Of a stretch of DNA of 64,000 nucleotides, positions 18,801 to 32,387 are shown one piece after another. The stretch is from assembly GCA_046351595.1 (NCBI GenBank), contig JAXLYE010000003.1:1178001-1242000 (forward strand), read 5' to 3'. Position 1 is the stretch's first letter, and each line of letters opens with the position of its first letter. The stretch comes from JAXLYE01 sp046351595 (lineage in GTDB: Bacteria > Myxococcota_A > Polyangia > Palsa-1104 > JAEUJZ01). The translations under genes were made by a program, and so were the position numbers. Under the pieces are notes generated by a model. It was not told the DNA's origin. It did no database searches and saw only the letters and a program-made list of their open reading frames with translations.

Positions 18801-19775
18801 CTGCAGCCGCTTGTGCAGCAGCTCGACGGCGCGGGGCCGCCGCTCGGCCCGCCGGTGACGCCGGCTCTGGAGGGCGCGCTGTCGGGCACCGGGCGCGCGG
18901 CGCTCGGCATCTGGCTGGAGCTCGAGTCATCGGTGCAGAAGCAGGTCGAGGCGTTCCTGGACAAGGCCGGGCTGCCGCTGGAGATGCGGCGGCCGTGGCT
19001 GTTCCTGTTGCAGCGCGCGCTCAAGCTCGGGCAGGGCGAGGTCGAGAAGCTGGTCGCGGAGCGCTGGGCGGACCTGATGAAGCGCACGGTGCGGCCGCTG
19101 CTCGGGCGCTTCCCGTTTTCGCGCGGGGCGCCGAAGGAGGTCGAGCCCGAGCAGCTCGCGGGCGCGCTGCACCCGACGAGCGGCGCGGTCTGGCAGTTCG
19201 TCCAGCAGTACCTCAGTCCCTTCTACAGCGACGGCGGCAACGGCGTGCTGAGCGCGCGCCGGCTGAGCAACGGCCCGCTCAAGCTGCCCGAGGATACGAG
19301 CTCGGTGCTGCAGCGGCTGGCGCGGCTGCGGAAGATCCTGTTCGACGACAAGGGCGAGCGCCAGCTCTTGACCTTCAAGGTCCGGCCGCTGCCGCTGCCG
19401 CAGAGCACGACGGAGAAGCCCGGCGACGAGGTGACGCGCTCGTACCTGACCGTGGGCAAGTCGACGGTGGCCGGCTTCAACCAGCTGCCCACGGATCGGC
19501 CGCTGCAGGTCGCGTGGTGGACGATCGAGCCGGCGACCGTCGGCGTCGACCTGGGGGCGCCGAACTCGACGACGCGCTACCACGAGTCGGTCGACGCGCC
19601 GGCCGGGCCGTGGAGCCTGTTCCGGCTGCTCGCGCGCGGCCAGATCGACGATCAGTACGCGATCGCCTGGACCGTGCGCGGCGAGCGCCTGCGCACCCCG
19701 CTGCAGGTGAAGTTCCAGTTCGAGAACAACCCGTGGTCGCAGTTCCAGATCCTCGCCTGGAGCGACGAGCCTTGA
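15837..19775 (+). CDS. tssM: TssM (IcmF family), T6SS inner-membrane ATPase-like scaffold
   Basis: TssM spans the periplasm, binds TssL in the inner membrane and TssJ at the outer membrane. The 1312-residue protein has a membrane helix at 19-40, a Walker A motif GPQGAGKS at 90-97 and a second membrane helix near 360-380 (VIACGAVLALVVFLCAAVY). The periplasmic IcmF region follows. A Gly/Ser/Lys-rich low-complexity stretch at about residues 740-820 (DNA 18055-18297) interrupts it. The C-terminal domain ends with NNPWSQFQILAWSDEP. The Gly/Ser insert is absent from typical TssM. Its stop overlaps a TTG that probably starts tssJ. Confidence 0.88.
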   Translation: MLLLAAQTTPTSTGAGPRLWVVLLIVLVVVALAVGVVLFLRWRSRRATPSGVRGGMARNRLRLVWQRFLAGLPRAARPIVETYPWVIVVGPQGAGKSEVVNARVDWQGQTSQLFPSYTADEYLKIYLGNRVVVHELAGPILFDRTQPIADALTELWTPLCQRKEPTVVVVLSTLQLARSTPEQVQKLADLLRGKLGILHKLCGKPVRTRFVLTGLDQAEGFDVLAKFLRDHDIPLDLPLDTLDPEAEQLVPLLQKYEEYLPLALTKLPARDFRLVVESLVNAPRTLAETKEFLRKLQERGSLAPLPSLDRLYLATRAKTHHGRNPFFVPQDAPLLRLSSEGGARSLRGFVLGVLGSLPLRHVIACGAVLALVVFLCAAVYRRHHGEVERAEEAVAALQHSVARAQGSLNPPHESAAVRAAEVDASERLAAAEVGQTRWPLLSHAFTDEKEQARRQFLEQLRQTYFVPITKASTGSDPASRERLIYALAALYASRDNSLGELVRTRTAEWSGVLGVPETVLKDYVRHSQTAWPDVLPLAVVQSSEPAGSPLVDIAPWLRYLAQLKAVMQAGFVSRPDLKRLQSGAATLSEALNQLARTQSSARLLRILSEESPLDVARLFGSSTTTPSSALSPSAWLIENGAPLRRLFEVVQGSTAESTSDPAGNMNVAQLISVLTAKPEPGKPADGKAAAGKDEVLHFTIDKQEFLFSVKEWQALLDQSRKKQLLRSILGTPDKDKSDEPRGKRRSKRAHGGRSHRGGKQEGGKGGGASGDEGSDGAGGDSGSGGDSGKGSGSGNSGDSGKGGGGDPDDEGSGGGGGGKRPRSLSMLDGAGLPSVGPAGDGSGKASLAGIYTKAAFEREVKPALLGADKAIAEAPLTAREKAALTKFLAEQARRYARRYREALLAYYNSFSQKADTVPALRSALSSLSQPDAPLLLHMKTVAENADLGDLSSPYLQPLAEQLMLFRPVVKLMAQKDGAYAEFDKYRALLQPLVQQLDGAGPPLGPPVTPALEGALSGTGRAALGIWLELESSVQKQVEAFLDKAGLPLEMRRPWLFLLQRALKLGQGEVEKLVAERWADLMKRTVRPLLGRFPFSRGAPKEVEPEQLAGALHPTSGAVWQFVQQYLSPFYSDGGNGVLSARRLSNGPLKLPEDTSSVLQRLARLRKILFDDKGERQLLTFKVRPLPLPQSTTEKPGDEVTRSYLTVGKSTVAGFNQLPTDRPLQVAWWTIEPATVGVDLGAPNSTTRYHESVDAPAGPWSLFRLLARGQIDDQYAIAWTVRGERLRTPLQVKFQFENNPWSQFQILAWSDEP

Positions 19776-20188
19776 GGACTCGGGGGACGCGGTTCGCGCT
19801 GGCCCTGCTGTCGCTGCTCCTGCCTGCCGCCGGCGGCTGCATCCCGGGCTACGTGCGCGTCAGCATCACCTCGCGGCCCAATACCAACGGCGGCAAGCCG
19901 GTCTACGTGCTGGTGCGCGCGGCCGAGCGCAAGGTCTTCGCGGCCGAGTCCTATGCCGACGTGGCGGCGCGGCTCGACAGCCCGGACGCGACGGTGCTGC
20001 GCGCGCAGATGCTGCGCCCCGGGGCCAAGCAGACGATGTGGCTGAAGAAGCCGGACAAGGCGTCGCTGGGCGTGTTCGTGCTGTTCACGGCGCCGGGCGG
20101 GCCGTGGTCGACGCTGCTCGATCCGCCGCTGCCGTACCGCGTCGCGCTCGAGCTCGCGGGCAGCCAGATCGCGAAGGAGACGCGCTAG
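19772..20188 (+). CDS. tssJ: TssJ, T6SS outer-membrane lipoprotein
   Basis: TssJ is the outer-membrane lipoprotein that docks the periplasmic end of TssM. The 138-residue protein has a signal peptide with lipid Cys23 (LLPAAGGC). The TssJ strand pattern follows: NTNGGKPVYVLV, KVFAAESYADV, LRPGAKQTMWL and SLGVFVLFT. No ATG or GTG lies before the signal peptide, so a TTG at 19772 overlapping the tssM stop is the likely start. Its TAG stop overlaps the stop of the convergent Rieske gene by 3 bases within CTAG. Confidence 0.75.
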   Translation: MRTRGTRFALALLSLLLPAAGGCIPGYVRVSITSRPNTNGGKPVYVLVRAAERKVFAAESYADVAARLDSPDATVLRAQMLRPGAKQTMWLKKPDKASLGVFVLFTAPGGPWSTLLDPPLPYRVALELAGSQIAKETR

Positions 20189-21231
20189 TCCGCGGCCTCG
20201 CCGAGCCTGCGCTCGCGGCCCGCGGGCTCGAGCTGCGCGCGGCCGCGGTAGACGGCGTCGAGGCGCCTGCGCGCCGCCAGCACGGCCTTGTCGAAGCGCC
20301 CCATCGGCCGCCCGGCCAGCGACGGATCGACGTCGCGCATGCGGGCCAGCAGCCGCGCATCGAGGCCGACCTCGAGGCGCACGAGCGCGCCGGTGAGCAG
20401 GATCTTGAGCGGGTTCAGCCCCTGCCACAGCGGCGCGTCGGTGTAGCCGAGCGCGAAGAGCTGCGTCGTGCGCTCGCGGACCGGCGTGAAGAAGAGGGCG
20501 GTGCGCAACAGCTCCGTCACCCGCGTGCGCGTGCGCGGATCGATGAAGTACTGGTCGTAGACCGTGCACACCGGCCGGAACGTGGTCGTCCACTCGTCGA
20601 CGAACAGGGCGCCTTGGGGGATGCGAAAGAGCCGGCGCAGCGCCCACGGCAGGCGGCGCGGCGGCCCGACGTTGCGCACGCGCACCGCGTCGGGTGTGGT
20701 CTCGGTCTCGACCTCGACGTCGGCCAGGTGTTCCTGCGCATAGCCGAGGAAGGCGTGCACGCTCGGCGTGTGCTCGACCTCGATGAAGTTGTCCAGCACC
20801 AGCTCGAGCGGCGCGTCGACGAGGCGGCGCAGGCGCGTGAACTCGGTGTGGCCGCCGAGCTCCCAGGTCGGGAACGGCTCGCTGCTCGCGGCCTCCTTGA
20901 GCCAGATCGCGCCCAGGCGCTCGACCGCCTCGTAGCGCCGCGCGCAGACCTTGACCGCGGCCGGTCCGCCGTCGGGGCCGCGGGTGCCGGGCGTGGTGCC
21001 GCGGCCGTCGCGGTCCCAGCGCCAGCCGTGGTAGGGGCAGACCACGGCGTCACCCTCGACGCGGCCGTGCGACAGCGGCGCGCCGCGGTGCGGGCAGGCG
21101 TTGTCCAGGGCCCCAATGCCCGCGGCGGTGCGGAAGACGACCAGCCGGCGACCGCACAGCTCGACCTCGCGCGGGCGCGCGCCCAGCTCCTCGCTGCGCA
21201 GCACCGGGCTCCAGAACTCGAGCTCACGCAT
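20185..21231 (-). CDS. Rieske (2Fe-2S) non-haem iron oxygenase
   Basis: This 348-residue protein has a textbook N-terminal Rieske cluster: C46-P-H48 and C65-P-Y-H68 with 16 residues between. The C-terminal catalytic domain carries the mononuclear iron triad region EVEHTPSVHAF near residues 140-150. It resembles the PaO/VanA-type ring oxygenases, which hydroxylate or demethylate aromatic or cyclic substrates using electrons from a reductase. The ATG overlaps the end of the flavin monooxygenase gene by 8 bp, so the two are translationally coupled and probably act in one pathway. Substrate unknown. Confidence 0.85.
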   Translation of the reverse strand: MRELEFWSPVLRSEELGARPREVELCGRRLVVFRTAAGIGALDNACPHRGAPLSHGRVEGDAVVCPYHGWRWDRDGRGTTPGTRGPDGGPAAVKVCARRYEAVERLGAIWLKEAASSEPFPTWELGGHTEFTRLRRLVDAPLELVLDNFIEVEHTPSVHAFLGYAQEHLADVEVETETTPDAVRVRNVGPPRRLPWALRRLFRIPQGALFVDEWTTTFRPVCTVYDQYFIDPRTRTRVTELLRTALFFTPVRERTTQLFALGYTDAPLWQGLNPLKILLTGALVRLEVGLDARLLARMRDVDPSLAGRPMGRFDKAVLAARRRLDAVYRGRAQLEPAGRERRLGEAAD

Positions 21232-22414
21232 GGCCGCCCCCCGTCTGCGGCGCCGTCGCCGAGCGCGCCAGATCCGCGGCGATGCGCTCGGCCTCGCGGG
21301 CGATGTCGTGCAGCTGCCCGGTCAGCGGGTTGCGGAAGCCGATGAAGTACAGGCCGCGGCTCGGGATCGGGCACTCTTCGCCGTGCCAGCGCGGGGTGCC
21401 GCGCTCGCCGACGACGTGCACCGCGTCGGACAGGAAGTCCTCGAGCCCGGCGCGGTAGCCGGTGGCCAGCACCACCGCGTCGAAGGGCCGCTCGGTGCCG
21501 TCGGTGAAGACCGCGCCCTCGGGCGTGAAGCGGGCGATGCCGGGGTGCACCTTGATCTTGCCCTGCTTGATCAGCTCGACGGTGCCGATGTCGATGAGCG
21601 GGATGCGCCCGCGCTCGACGACCTGGCTGATCGGGCCGAGGTCGGGCGTGCGCAGGCCGTAGCGCGACAGGTCGCCGTAGACGCCGCGGAGGGCCAGGAG
21701 CGACAGCCGATCCGCGACCCGGGGCGGCAGCCTGCTGAACAGCTGCAGCGACGTGACCTGCGCCGGGATCCCGAGCAGATCGCGCGGCACCACGTGCACC
21801 GGGCTGCGCACGCTCATCCCGACCTCGGCGCCGCACTCCCACAGGTCCAGCGCGATCTCGGCCCCGGAGTTGCCTGCGCCGACGACGAGCACGCGCTTGC
21901 CGCGGTAGGCGCGGCCGCTCTTGTAGGCCGAGCTGTGGAGGCGCGGGCCGCGGAACTCGGCGTCGCCGAGCCACGTCGGCAGGAGCGGCACGCGGTTGTA
22001 GCCGGTGGCCACCACCAGCGCCCGACCGACGAGCGTCCGGCCGCCGCCTGCGCCGTCGTCGGTTTCGAGCTGCCAGGTGCCGTCCTTGTACGCGGCGCGG
22101 CGGACGCGCTGCCCGAACAGCGGGCGGATGTCGAAGTGCTCGGCGTAGCTCGACAGGTAGTCGACGACCTGCTGCCGCGACGGGTAGGTCGGCGCCTCGC
22201 GCGGAAACGCCAGGCCCGGCAGCGCCGAGTGCTGCTTGACCGTGTGCAGGTGCAGCCGCTCGTAGTGGCCGCGCCAGGACGAGCCGACGTGCGCCCGCTG
22301 CTCGAGCACCGTATACGGAATACGGCTCATGGTTAGGCAGGCGCTGACCGCGAGCCCCGACGGGCCGCCGCCGATCACCAGGACCGGGTTGGGGTTCGAC
22401 ATGGCGCCGAACAT
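21224..22414 (-). CDS. Flavin-containing monooxygenase (FMO/BVMO-like)
   Basis: Oxygenates small organic substrates with FAD and NADPH. The protein of about 396 residues has an N-terminal FAD motif V-I-G-G-G-P-S-G, a central second dinucleotide motif V-V-G-A-G-N-S-G and the FMO-type L-A-T-G-Y motif (VVLATGYRAG). An FxGxWxxxxHP-type fingerprint is not obvious; SSWRGHYERLHLHT occupies that place. The start at 22414 is favoured by GGAG six bases upstream; an internal ATG at 22402 is possible. It is the first gene of a two-gene unit with the Rieske oxygenase. Confidence 0.8.
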   Translation of the reverse strand: MFGAMSNPNPVLVIGGGPSGLAVSACLTMSRIPYTVLEQRAHVGSSWRGHYERLHLHTVKQHSALPGLAFPREAPTYPSRQQVVDYLSSYAEHFDIRPLFGQRVRRAAYKDGTWQLETDDGAGGGRTLVGRALVVATGYNRVPLLPTWLGDAEFRGPRLHSSAYKSGRAYRGKRVLVVGAGNSGAEIALDLWECGAEVGMSVRSPVHVVPRDLLGIPAQVTSLQLFSRLPPRVADRLSLLALRGVYGDLSRYGLRTPDLGPISQVVERGRIPLIDIGTVELIKQGKIKVHPGIARFTPEGAVFTDGTERPFDAVVLATGYRAGLEDFLSDAVHVVGERGTPRWHGEECPIPSRGLYFIGFRNPLTGQLHDIAREAERIAADLARSATAPQTGGGHA

Positions 22415-22708
22415 AGCGCGCTCCGGGCCCGGTCGGTGACCGTCCAGTGGCCGTTCAGTGACTGGGGCGCGACCGCGCGGCCCGGTCGCCCGCCCGCTCC
22501 CGTGCGCACCCTGCGCCCACGCTGCGCCCCTGCGGAAGATCCCCGAGCTTCGATCCACGAAGCGGAGCTCAGCGCCGCTCGCCGGTGCAGGCAGGCATTG
22601 CCGAGGAGGGGGGGGCTCTGCGAAGATCCCTAGGTAAGCTCTTTGCTCGCGACCCCTGGCGGGGCCAGCCGCCGTGGGGTTGACTTCCAGGTCCAAGGAG
22701 GTGTCGCC
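22415..22708. other. Divergent region between flavin monooxygenase and reductase genes
   Basis: About 294 bp that should contain the promoters of both divergent genes. I see no clear promoter pair, operator or small gene. An AAGGAGG ribosome site at 22694-22700 belongs to the downstream + strand gene. Confidence 0.4.
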
Positions 22709-23347
22709 ATGAAGATTGCTGTGTTGGGATCGGGGATGGTCGGGCAGGCGCTGTGCGCCGGGCTGCACAGCAACGGCCACGAGGTCATGATGGGCACGCG
22801 GGATCCGAACTCCGAGAAGATCCACGCCTGGCTCAAGTCGACGGGCGGCGTGCGCGCCGGCTCGTTCGTCGAGGCCGCGCAGTTCGGCGAGATCGCGTTC
22901 CTGTGCACCGCGTGGTCCGGCACCGAGAGCGCGCTGCAGCTCGTGGGCGAGGACAGCCTCGCCGGCAAGGTGGTCATCGACGTCACCAACCCGCTCGAGT
23001 TCACCGACAAGGGCCCGCGCCTCGTCGTCGGTCACACCGACTCGGGCGGCGAGCAGGTGCAGCGCTGGCTGCCCAAGGCGCACGTGGTCAAGGCGCTGAA
23101 CACCGTGACCGCCGGGACGATGATCAGCCCGCAGCGCGAGGAGGGCACGCCGGACATGTTCATCGCCGGCAACGACCCCGGCGCCAAGCAGAAGGTCACC
23201 GAGCTGCTAAAGTCCTTCGGCTGGTCCGTCATCGACATGGGCGGCATCGAGGAGTCGCGCCTGCTCGAGCCGCTCGCGATGATCTGGATCAAGTACTACA
23301 TCCGCAACAAGACCTTCACCCACGCCTTCCGCCTGCTCCGTCAGTAA
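22709..23347 (+). CDS. NADPH-dependent F420 reductase-like / NAD(P)-binding protein
   Basis: This 212-residue protein has a single Rossmann fold of the COG2085 type. It shows the dinucleotide motif V-L-G-S-G-M-V-G at the N-terminus, the GHEVMMGTRDP loop that commonly binds the NADP phosphate, and VIDVTNPL. A helical end (MIWIKYYIRNKTFTHAFRLL) follows. The family includes F420H2:NADP oxidoreductases and other dehydrogenases of unknown substrate. The ATG at 22709 follows AAGGAGG by eight bases; the upstream in-frame extension has no support. Monocistronic by appearance. Confidence 0.75.
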   Translation: MKIAVLGSGMVGQALCAGLHSNGHEVMMGTRDPNSEKIHAWLKSTGGVRAGSFVEAAQFGEIAFLCTAWSGTESALQLVGEDSLAGKVVIDVTNPLEFTDKGPRLVVGHTDSGGEQVQRWLPKAHVVKALNTVTAGTMISPQREEGTPDMFIAGNDPGAKQKVTELLKSFGWSVIDMGGIEESRLLEPLAMIWIKYYIRNKTFTHAFRLLRQ

Positions 23348-23442
23348 ACGCCGCGCGCGCTTCCCCGCAGAGCTTACGCCGCAGACCCAGCGGCCTTCAC
23401 GCCGCGTTGACAGGCACGGGGCGGGCAGGGGAAGCTTCGTCT

Positions 23443-24174
23443 ATGAACAAGGTTTTCTCGGACGCCGAGCACGCGCTCTTCGATGTCGCGCACGGAGTGA
23501 CGGTGCTCGTCGGCGGCTTCGGTCTCTGCGGCATCCCGGAGGACTGCATCGACGCGCTGTACAAAAAGGGCGTCCGGGATCTGCACATCATCTCGAACAA
23601 CTGCGGCATCGACGGCAAGGGGCTGGGGCGCCTGTTGCAGAACGGCCAGGTGCGCAGCATCGTCGGCTCCTACGTCGGCGAGAACAAGACCTTCGAGCGG
23701 CTGTATCTCGAGGGCAAGCTCGACGTCGAGCTGTGCCCGCAGGGGTCCCTGGCCGAGCGCATCCGCGCCGGCGGCGCCGGCATCCCCGCCTTCTTCACGC
23801 CGGCCGGCTACGGCACCGTGCGCGCCGAGGGCAAGGAGACGCGGTCCTTCAAGGACCGCCTCGGCCGCGAGCGCCACTACATCCTGGAGACCGCGCTCAC
23901 CGGCGACTTCGCGCTGGTCAAGGCGTGGAAGGGCGACCGCGCCGGCAACCTGGTCTTCAGAAAGACCGCGCGCAACTTCAACCCGATCATGGCCACCGCC
24001 GGCCGCATCACCATCGCCGAGGTCGAGGAGCTCGTCGAGCCCGGCCAGATCGAGCCGGATCAGGTGCACACGCCCGGCATCTACGTGAAGCGCCTGTTCG
24101 TCGCCGGCAAGTACGAAAAAGCGATCGAGCAGCGCACGGTGCGGCCGCGGCCGCGGACCGGGGCGGCGAGCTAG
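23443..24174 (+). CDS. scoA: 3-oxoacid CoA-transferase subunit A
   Basis: Subunit A of succinyl-CoA:3-oxoacid (acetoacetate) CoA-transferase, used in ketone body or acetoacetate metabolism. The 243-residue protein has the family features VLVGGFGLCGIPE, NNCGIDGKGLG, GSYVGENKTFERLYLEGKLDVELCPQG as successive blocks, and GAGIPAFFTPAGYGT. The usual partner gene scoB lies at 24526, separated by a small membrane protein gene. Length is normal. Confidence 0.9.
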   Translation: MNKVFSDAEHALFDVAHGVTVLVGGFGLCGIPEDCIDALYKKGVRDLHIISNNCGIDGKGLGRLLQNGQVRSIVGSYVGENKTFERLYLEGKLDVELCPQGSLAERIRAGGAGIPAFFTPAGYGTVRAEGKETRSFKDRLGRERHYILETALTGDFALVKAWKGDRAGNLVFRKTARNFNPIMATAGRITIAEVEELVEPGQIEPDQVHTPGIYVKRLFVAGKYEKAIEQRTVRPRPRTGAAS

Positions 24175-24180
24175 AGGCCG

Positions 24181-24507
24181 ATGCTGCTGGCCGTGTCGAT
24201 CGGGACGAGCGCGCTCGCGCCGGGGCTGGACGCCGCCGCGCCGGGCCTGCCGGCGGGCGCGCTCTCGGGCCTCGCCGTGCTGGTGCCGCTGTCGGCGCTG
24301 TGGCTCGGTGCGCTCTTGCACTGCGGCTATGAGGCGCTGCGCGCGCTGCGTGCCCCCGTCGACCACAATCACAACGAGAGCGAGCAGGAGGCGCCGCTTA
24401 CGTGGCTGCTCCTGCTCATCCTGGGGAGCTTCGTCGCCGCCCTCGTGTATGCCGCCCGTGAGCTGTTGATGCAGCGCACGGGCCGGCGCGCGGGCGCGGT
24501 GACCTGA
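24181..24507 (+). CDS. Small two-helix membrane protein between scoA and scoB
   Basis: This 108-residue protein has two predicted membrane helices (LSGLAVLVPLSALWLGALL and LTWLLLLILGSFVAALVYAA) joined by a polar His/Asn/Glu loop (PVDHNHNESEQEA). It starts 6 bp after scoA and ends 18 bp before scoB, so it is part of the operon. No family is recognised. Its position between two subunits of one enzyme is unusual. Confidence 0.6.
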   Translation: MLLAVSIGTSALAPGLDAAAPGLPAGALSGLAVLVPLSALWLGALLHCGYEALRALRAPVDHNHNESEQEAPLTWLLLLILGSFVAALVYAARELLMQRTGRRAGAVT

Positions 24508-24525
24508 GAGGGGTTGGAGACAGCG

Positions 24526-25212
<687 letters not shown>

Positions 25213-25244
25213 CCTTCCGCCCGCAACAAGAACCGATCCCGCCC

Positions 25245-27965
<2,721 letters not shown>

Positions 27966-28017
27966 TGCCGCTCGGCCCTCGCGGCGCGCAGGGCGCAACC
28001 CGTATTAGGATCGCGGC

Positions 28018-30405
<2,388 letters not shown>

Positions 30406-30422
30406 CGCCGCCTGAGACAACC

Positions 30423-30459
30423 TGTTTCAGGGGTGAAACAAGTCGTTTCAGGGTGAAAC
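30423..30459. terminator. Two tandem hairpins between convergent genes
   Basis: TGTTTCA-GGGG-TGAAACA at 30423-30440 is a perfect 7-bp stem with a 4-base loop. A second near-copy, GTTTCA-GGG-TGAAAC, lies at 30445-30459. The pair sits in the 66-bp gap between the copper ATPase and transaldolase genes and would act from both sides. No U-tract follows, so intrinsic termination is uncertain; the AT-rich stems stand out in this GC-rich sequence. Confidence 0.5.
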
Positions 30460-30471
30460 AACCAGGCGCCG

Positions 30472-31473
30472 CTAGCTCTGCGCCTTCCCCTGCAGCCGCT
30501 GCTTCAGCAGATCCTCGACTGCGACGATGGCCTTCGAGAAGTCGGCGATGCCCTGCGCCAGCTTGTCGTTGGCCATGCGGTTCTCTTCGTGCATCGTGCG
30601 GAAGACGGCCTCGCTGACGTCGATGCGCTCGACCGGCGTCGCCTTCGCGGTCTCGGCCGAGAGCTTGCGCACAAGCGGCCCGGTCGTCTCGGCCAGCTCC
30701 TTGAGCAGCTTGGGCGCGATGGTCAAGAGGTCGCAGCCCGCGAGCTCGGTGATCTCGCCGATGTTGCGGAAGCTTGCGCCCATGACCTCGGTCTTGTAGC
30801 CAAAGTGCTTGAAGTAGTTATAGATCTGGGTCACCGACTGGACGCCCGGGTCCTCGGCCGACGGGTACGAGCTGCGCCCCTCGGACTTCAGGTACCAGTC
30901 GAGGATGCGGCCGACGAACGGCGAGATCAGGGTGACGCCGGCCTCGGCGCAGGCGATCGCCTGGTGCAGCCCGAAGAGCAGCGTCAGGTTGCAGTGGATG
31001 CCCTCGCGCTCCAGCTGCTCGGCGGCGCGGATGCCCTCCCACGTCGAGGCGATCTTGATGAGGATGCGCTCGCGCGACTGCCCGCTCTCCTCGTACTTCT
31101 TGATGATCGAGCGCGCCTTGTCGATGGTCGCGGCGGTGTCGAACGACAGGCGCGCGTCGACCTCGGTCGAGACGCGGCCGGGGATGATCTTGAGGATGCG
31201 CAGCCCGAACTCGACCGCCAGCTGATCGAGCGCGAGCGCCGCCACCTCCTCAGCGCTGCCGCCGGCGCGCGCCTTGCCGGCCCAGTCGAGCGCGCTGTCG
31301 ACGAGCTCCGCGTACTCGGGCATCGCCGCCGCGGCCTGCACCAGGCTGGGGTTGGTGGTGGCGTCCTGCGGGCGGAAGCGCTCGATCGAGTTGAAGTCGC
31401 CGGTGTCGGCGACGACCCGGGTCATCGTCTTGAGCTGATCGAGAAGGCTCGGCGGGCTGGCGGACGCGGTCAT
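30472..31473 (-). CDS. tal: Transaldolase
   Basis: Transfers a three-carbon unit between sugar phosphates in the non-oxidative pentose phosphate pathway. The 333-residue protein matches the TalB-type class: LDQLKTMTRVVADTGDF, DATTNPSLV, the Schiff-base Lys in RILIKIASTWEG, NLTLLFGLHQAIACAEAG and ISPFVGRILDW. The length fits. It is monocistronic and divergent from greB. Confidence 0.95.
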   Translation of the reverse strand: MTASASPPSLLDQLKTMTRVVADTGDFNSIERFRPQDATTNPSLVQAAAAMPEYAELVDSALDWAGKARAGGSAEEVAALALDQLAVEFGLRILKIIPGRVSTEVDARLSFDTAATIDKARSIIKKYEESGQSRERILIKIASTWEGIRAAEQLEREGIHCNLTLLFGLHQAIACAEAGVTLISPFVGRILDWYLKSEGRSSYPSAEDPGVQSVTQIYNYFKHFGYKTEVMGASFRNIGEITELAGCDLLTIAPKLLKELAETTGPLVRKLSAETAKATPVERIDVSEAVFRTMHEENRMANDKLAQGIADFSKAIVAVEDLLKQRLQGKAQS

Positions 31474-31606
31474 CGGGGATCTCCTTCGGAGGCTCTGGGG
31501 CTCTGCGGTGGTGCGGCGCGCGCCGCGGGTCCCGTCAGATTAGCGCGCGCGGGCCGCGCGACAAAGGGGGAGCACGGCGCGCTTTCTCGTGACGACGGCT
31601 TCGGGC

Positions 31607-31612
31607 TAGAAT
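31607..31612 (+). promoter_or_regulatory. Possible -10 box (TAGAAT) of greB
   Basis: TAGAAT ends 8 bases before the GTG start of greB, so transcription would begin at or next to the start codon. No good -35 element or ribosome site is seen. This would give a leaderless or nearly leaderless mRNA. Weak support only. Confidence 0.3.
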
Positions 31613-31620
31613 CCCGGGCC

Positions 31621-32358
31621 GTGCCGTCGACCCGCCGACCCCATCACTCCACAAGCTCCGGCCGCGCCGGCAGCCCGGGCCGCTCAGGTAACCCGGGCAG
31701 CTCGGGCAGCAGCGACGGCGACGACGAGCGCGCGCCCGCCAAGAACTACATCACGCCGGCCGGCTTCCGCCGCCTGCAGCGCGAGTTCGAGACCCTGCGC
31801 GGTCCGACGCGGCGCGAGGTCGTGGCCAAGCTCGCCGAGGCCGCGGCCGAGGGCGATCGCTCGGAGAACGCCGAGTACATCTACCGCAAGCGGCAGCTCC
31901 GGCAGATCGACTCGCGCATCCGCTTCTTGATGAAGCGCATGGCGATCGCCGAGGTCATCGACGCCAGCCAGCACAAGGGCGAGCGCGTCACCTTCGGCTC
32001 GATCGTCACCGTCGAGGACGAGAGCGGCAAGGAGCTGCGCTACCACATCGTCGGCGTCGACGAGAGCGAGCCCAAAGAGGGCCGCATCAGCTACAGCTCG
32101 CCGATCGGCAAGGCGCTCATCGGCAAGCGCGTCGACGACACCGTGACCCTGCGCGTCAACGCCGGCGAGCGCGAGCTCGTCCTGCTCAGCATCGAGTTCC
32201 CGAGCGGCGAGCAGGGCGGCGAGGGCGGCCTGTCCATCGCCGATGCCATGCTGCAGGCGCAGCGCGCGCTGCAGGACACCAGCGATGCGGAAGCCGACGG
32301 CGACGGCGACGGCGACGGCGAAGCAGGCGGCACGGACGCAGGGCGCGGCCGCGACTAG
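31621..32358 (+). CDS. greB: Transcription elongation factor GreB
   Basis: GreB rescues backtracked RNA polymerase by stimulating transcript cleavage. The 245-residue protein has an unusual ~40-residue Ser/Gly-rich N-terminal tail before the Gre domain (NYITPAGFRRLQREFE). The coiled coil contains the acidic tip AEGDRSENAEYIYRKRQLRQIDSR; the C-terminal FKBP-like domain includes VTFGSIVTVED, then SYSSPIGKALIGK. A Gly/Asp tail follows. E. coli GreB is about 158 residues, so both tails are extra. The GTG start at 31621 lacks a ribosome site; a later start would shorten the tail. Confidence 0.85.
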   Translation: MPSTRRPHHSTSSGRAGSPGRSGNPGSSGSSDGDDERAPAKNYITPAGFRRLQREFETLRGPTRREVVAKLAEAAAEGDRSENAEYIYRKRQLRQIDSRIRFLMKRMAIAEVIDASQHKGERVTFGSIVTVEDESGKELRYHIVGVDESEPKEGRISYSSPIGKALIGKRVDDTVTLRVNAGERELVLLSIEFPSGEQGGEGGLSIADAMLQAQRALQDTSDAEADGDGDGDGEAGGTDAGRGRD

Positions 32359-32387
32359 CCCCAAAGAGCGAACAAGGAACAGCGCAG

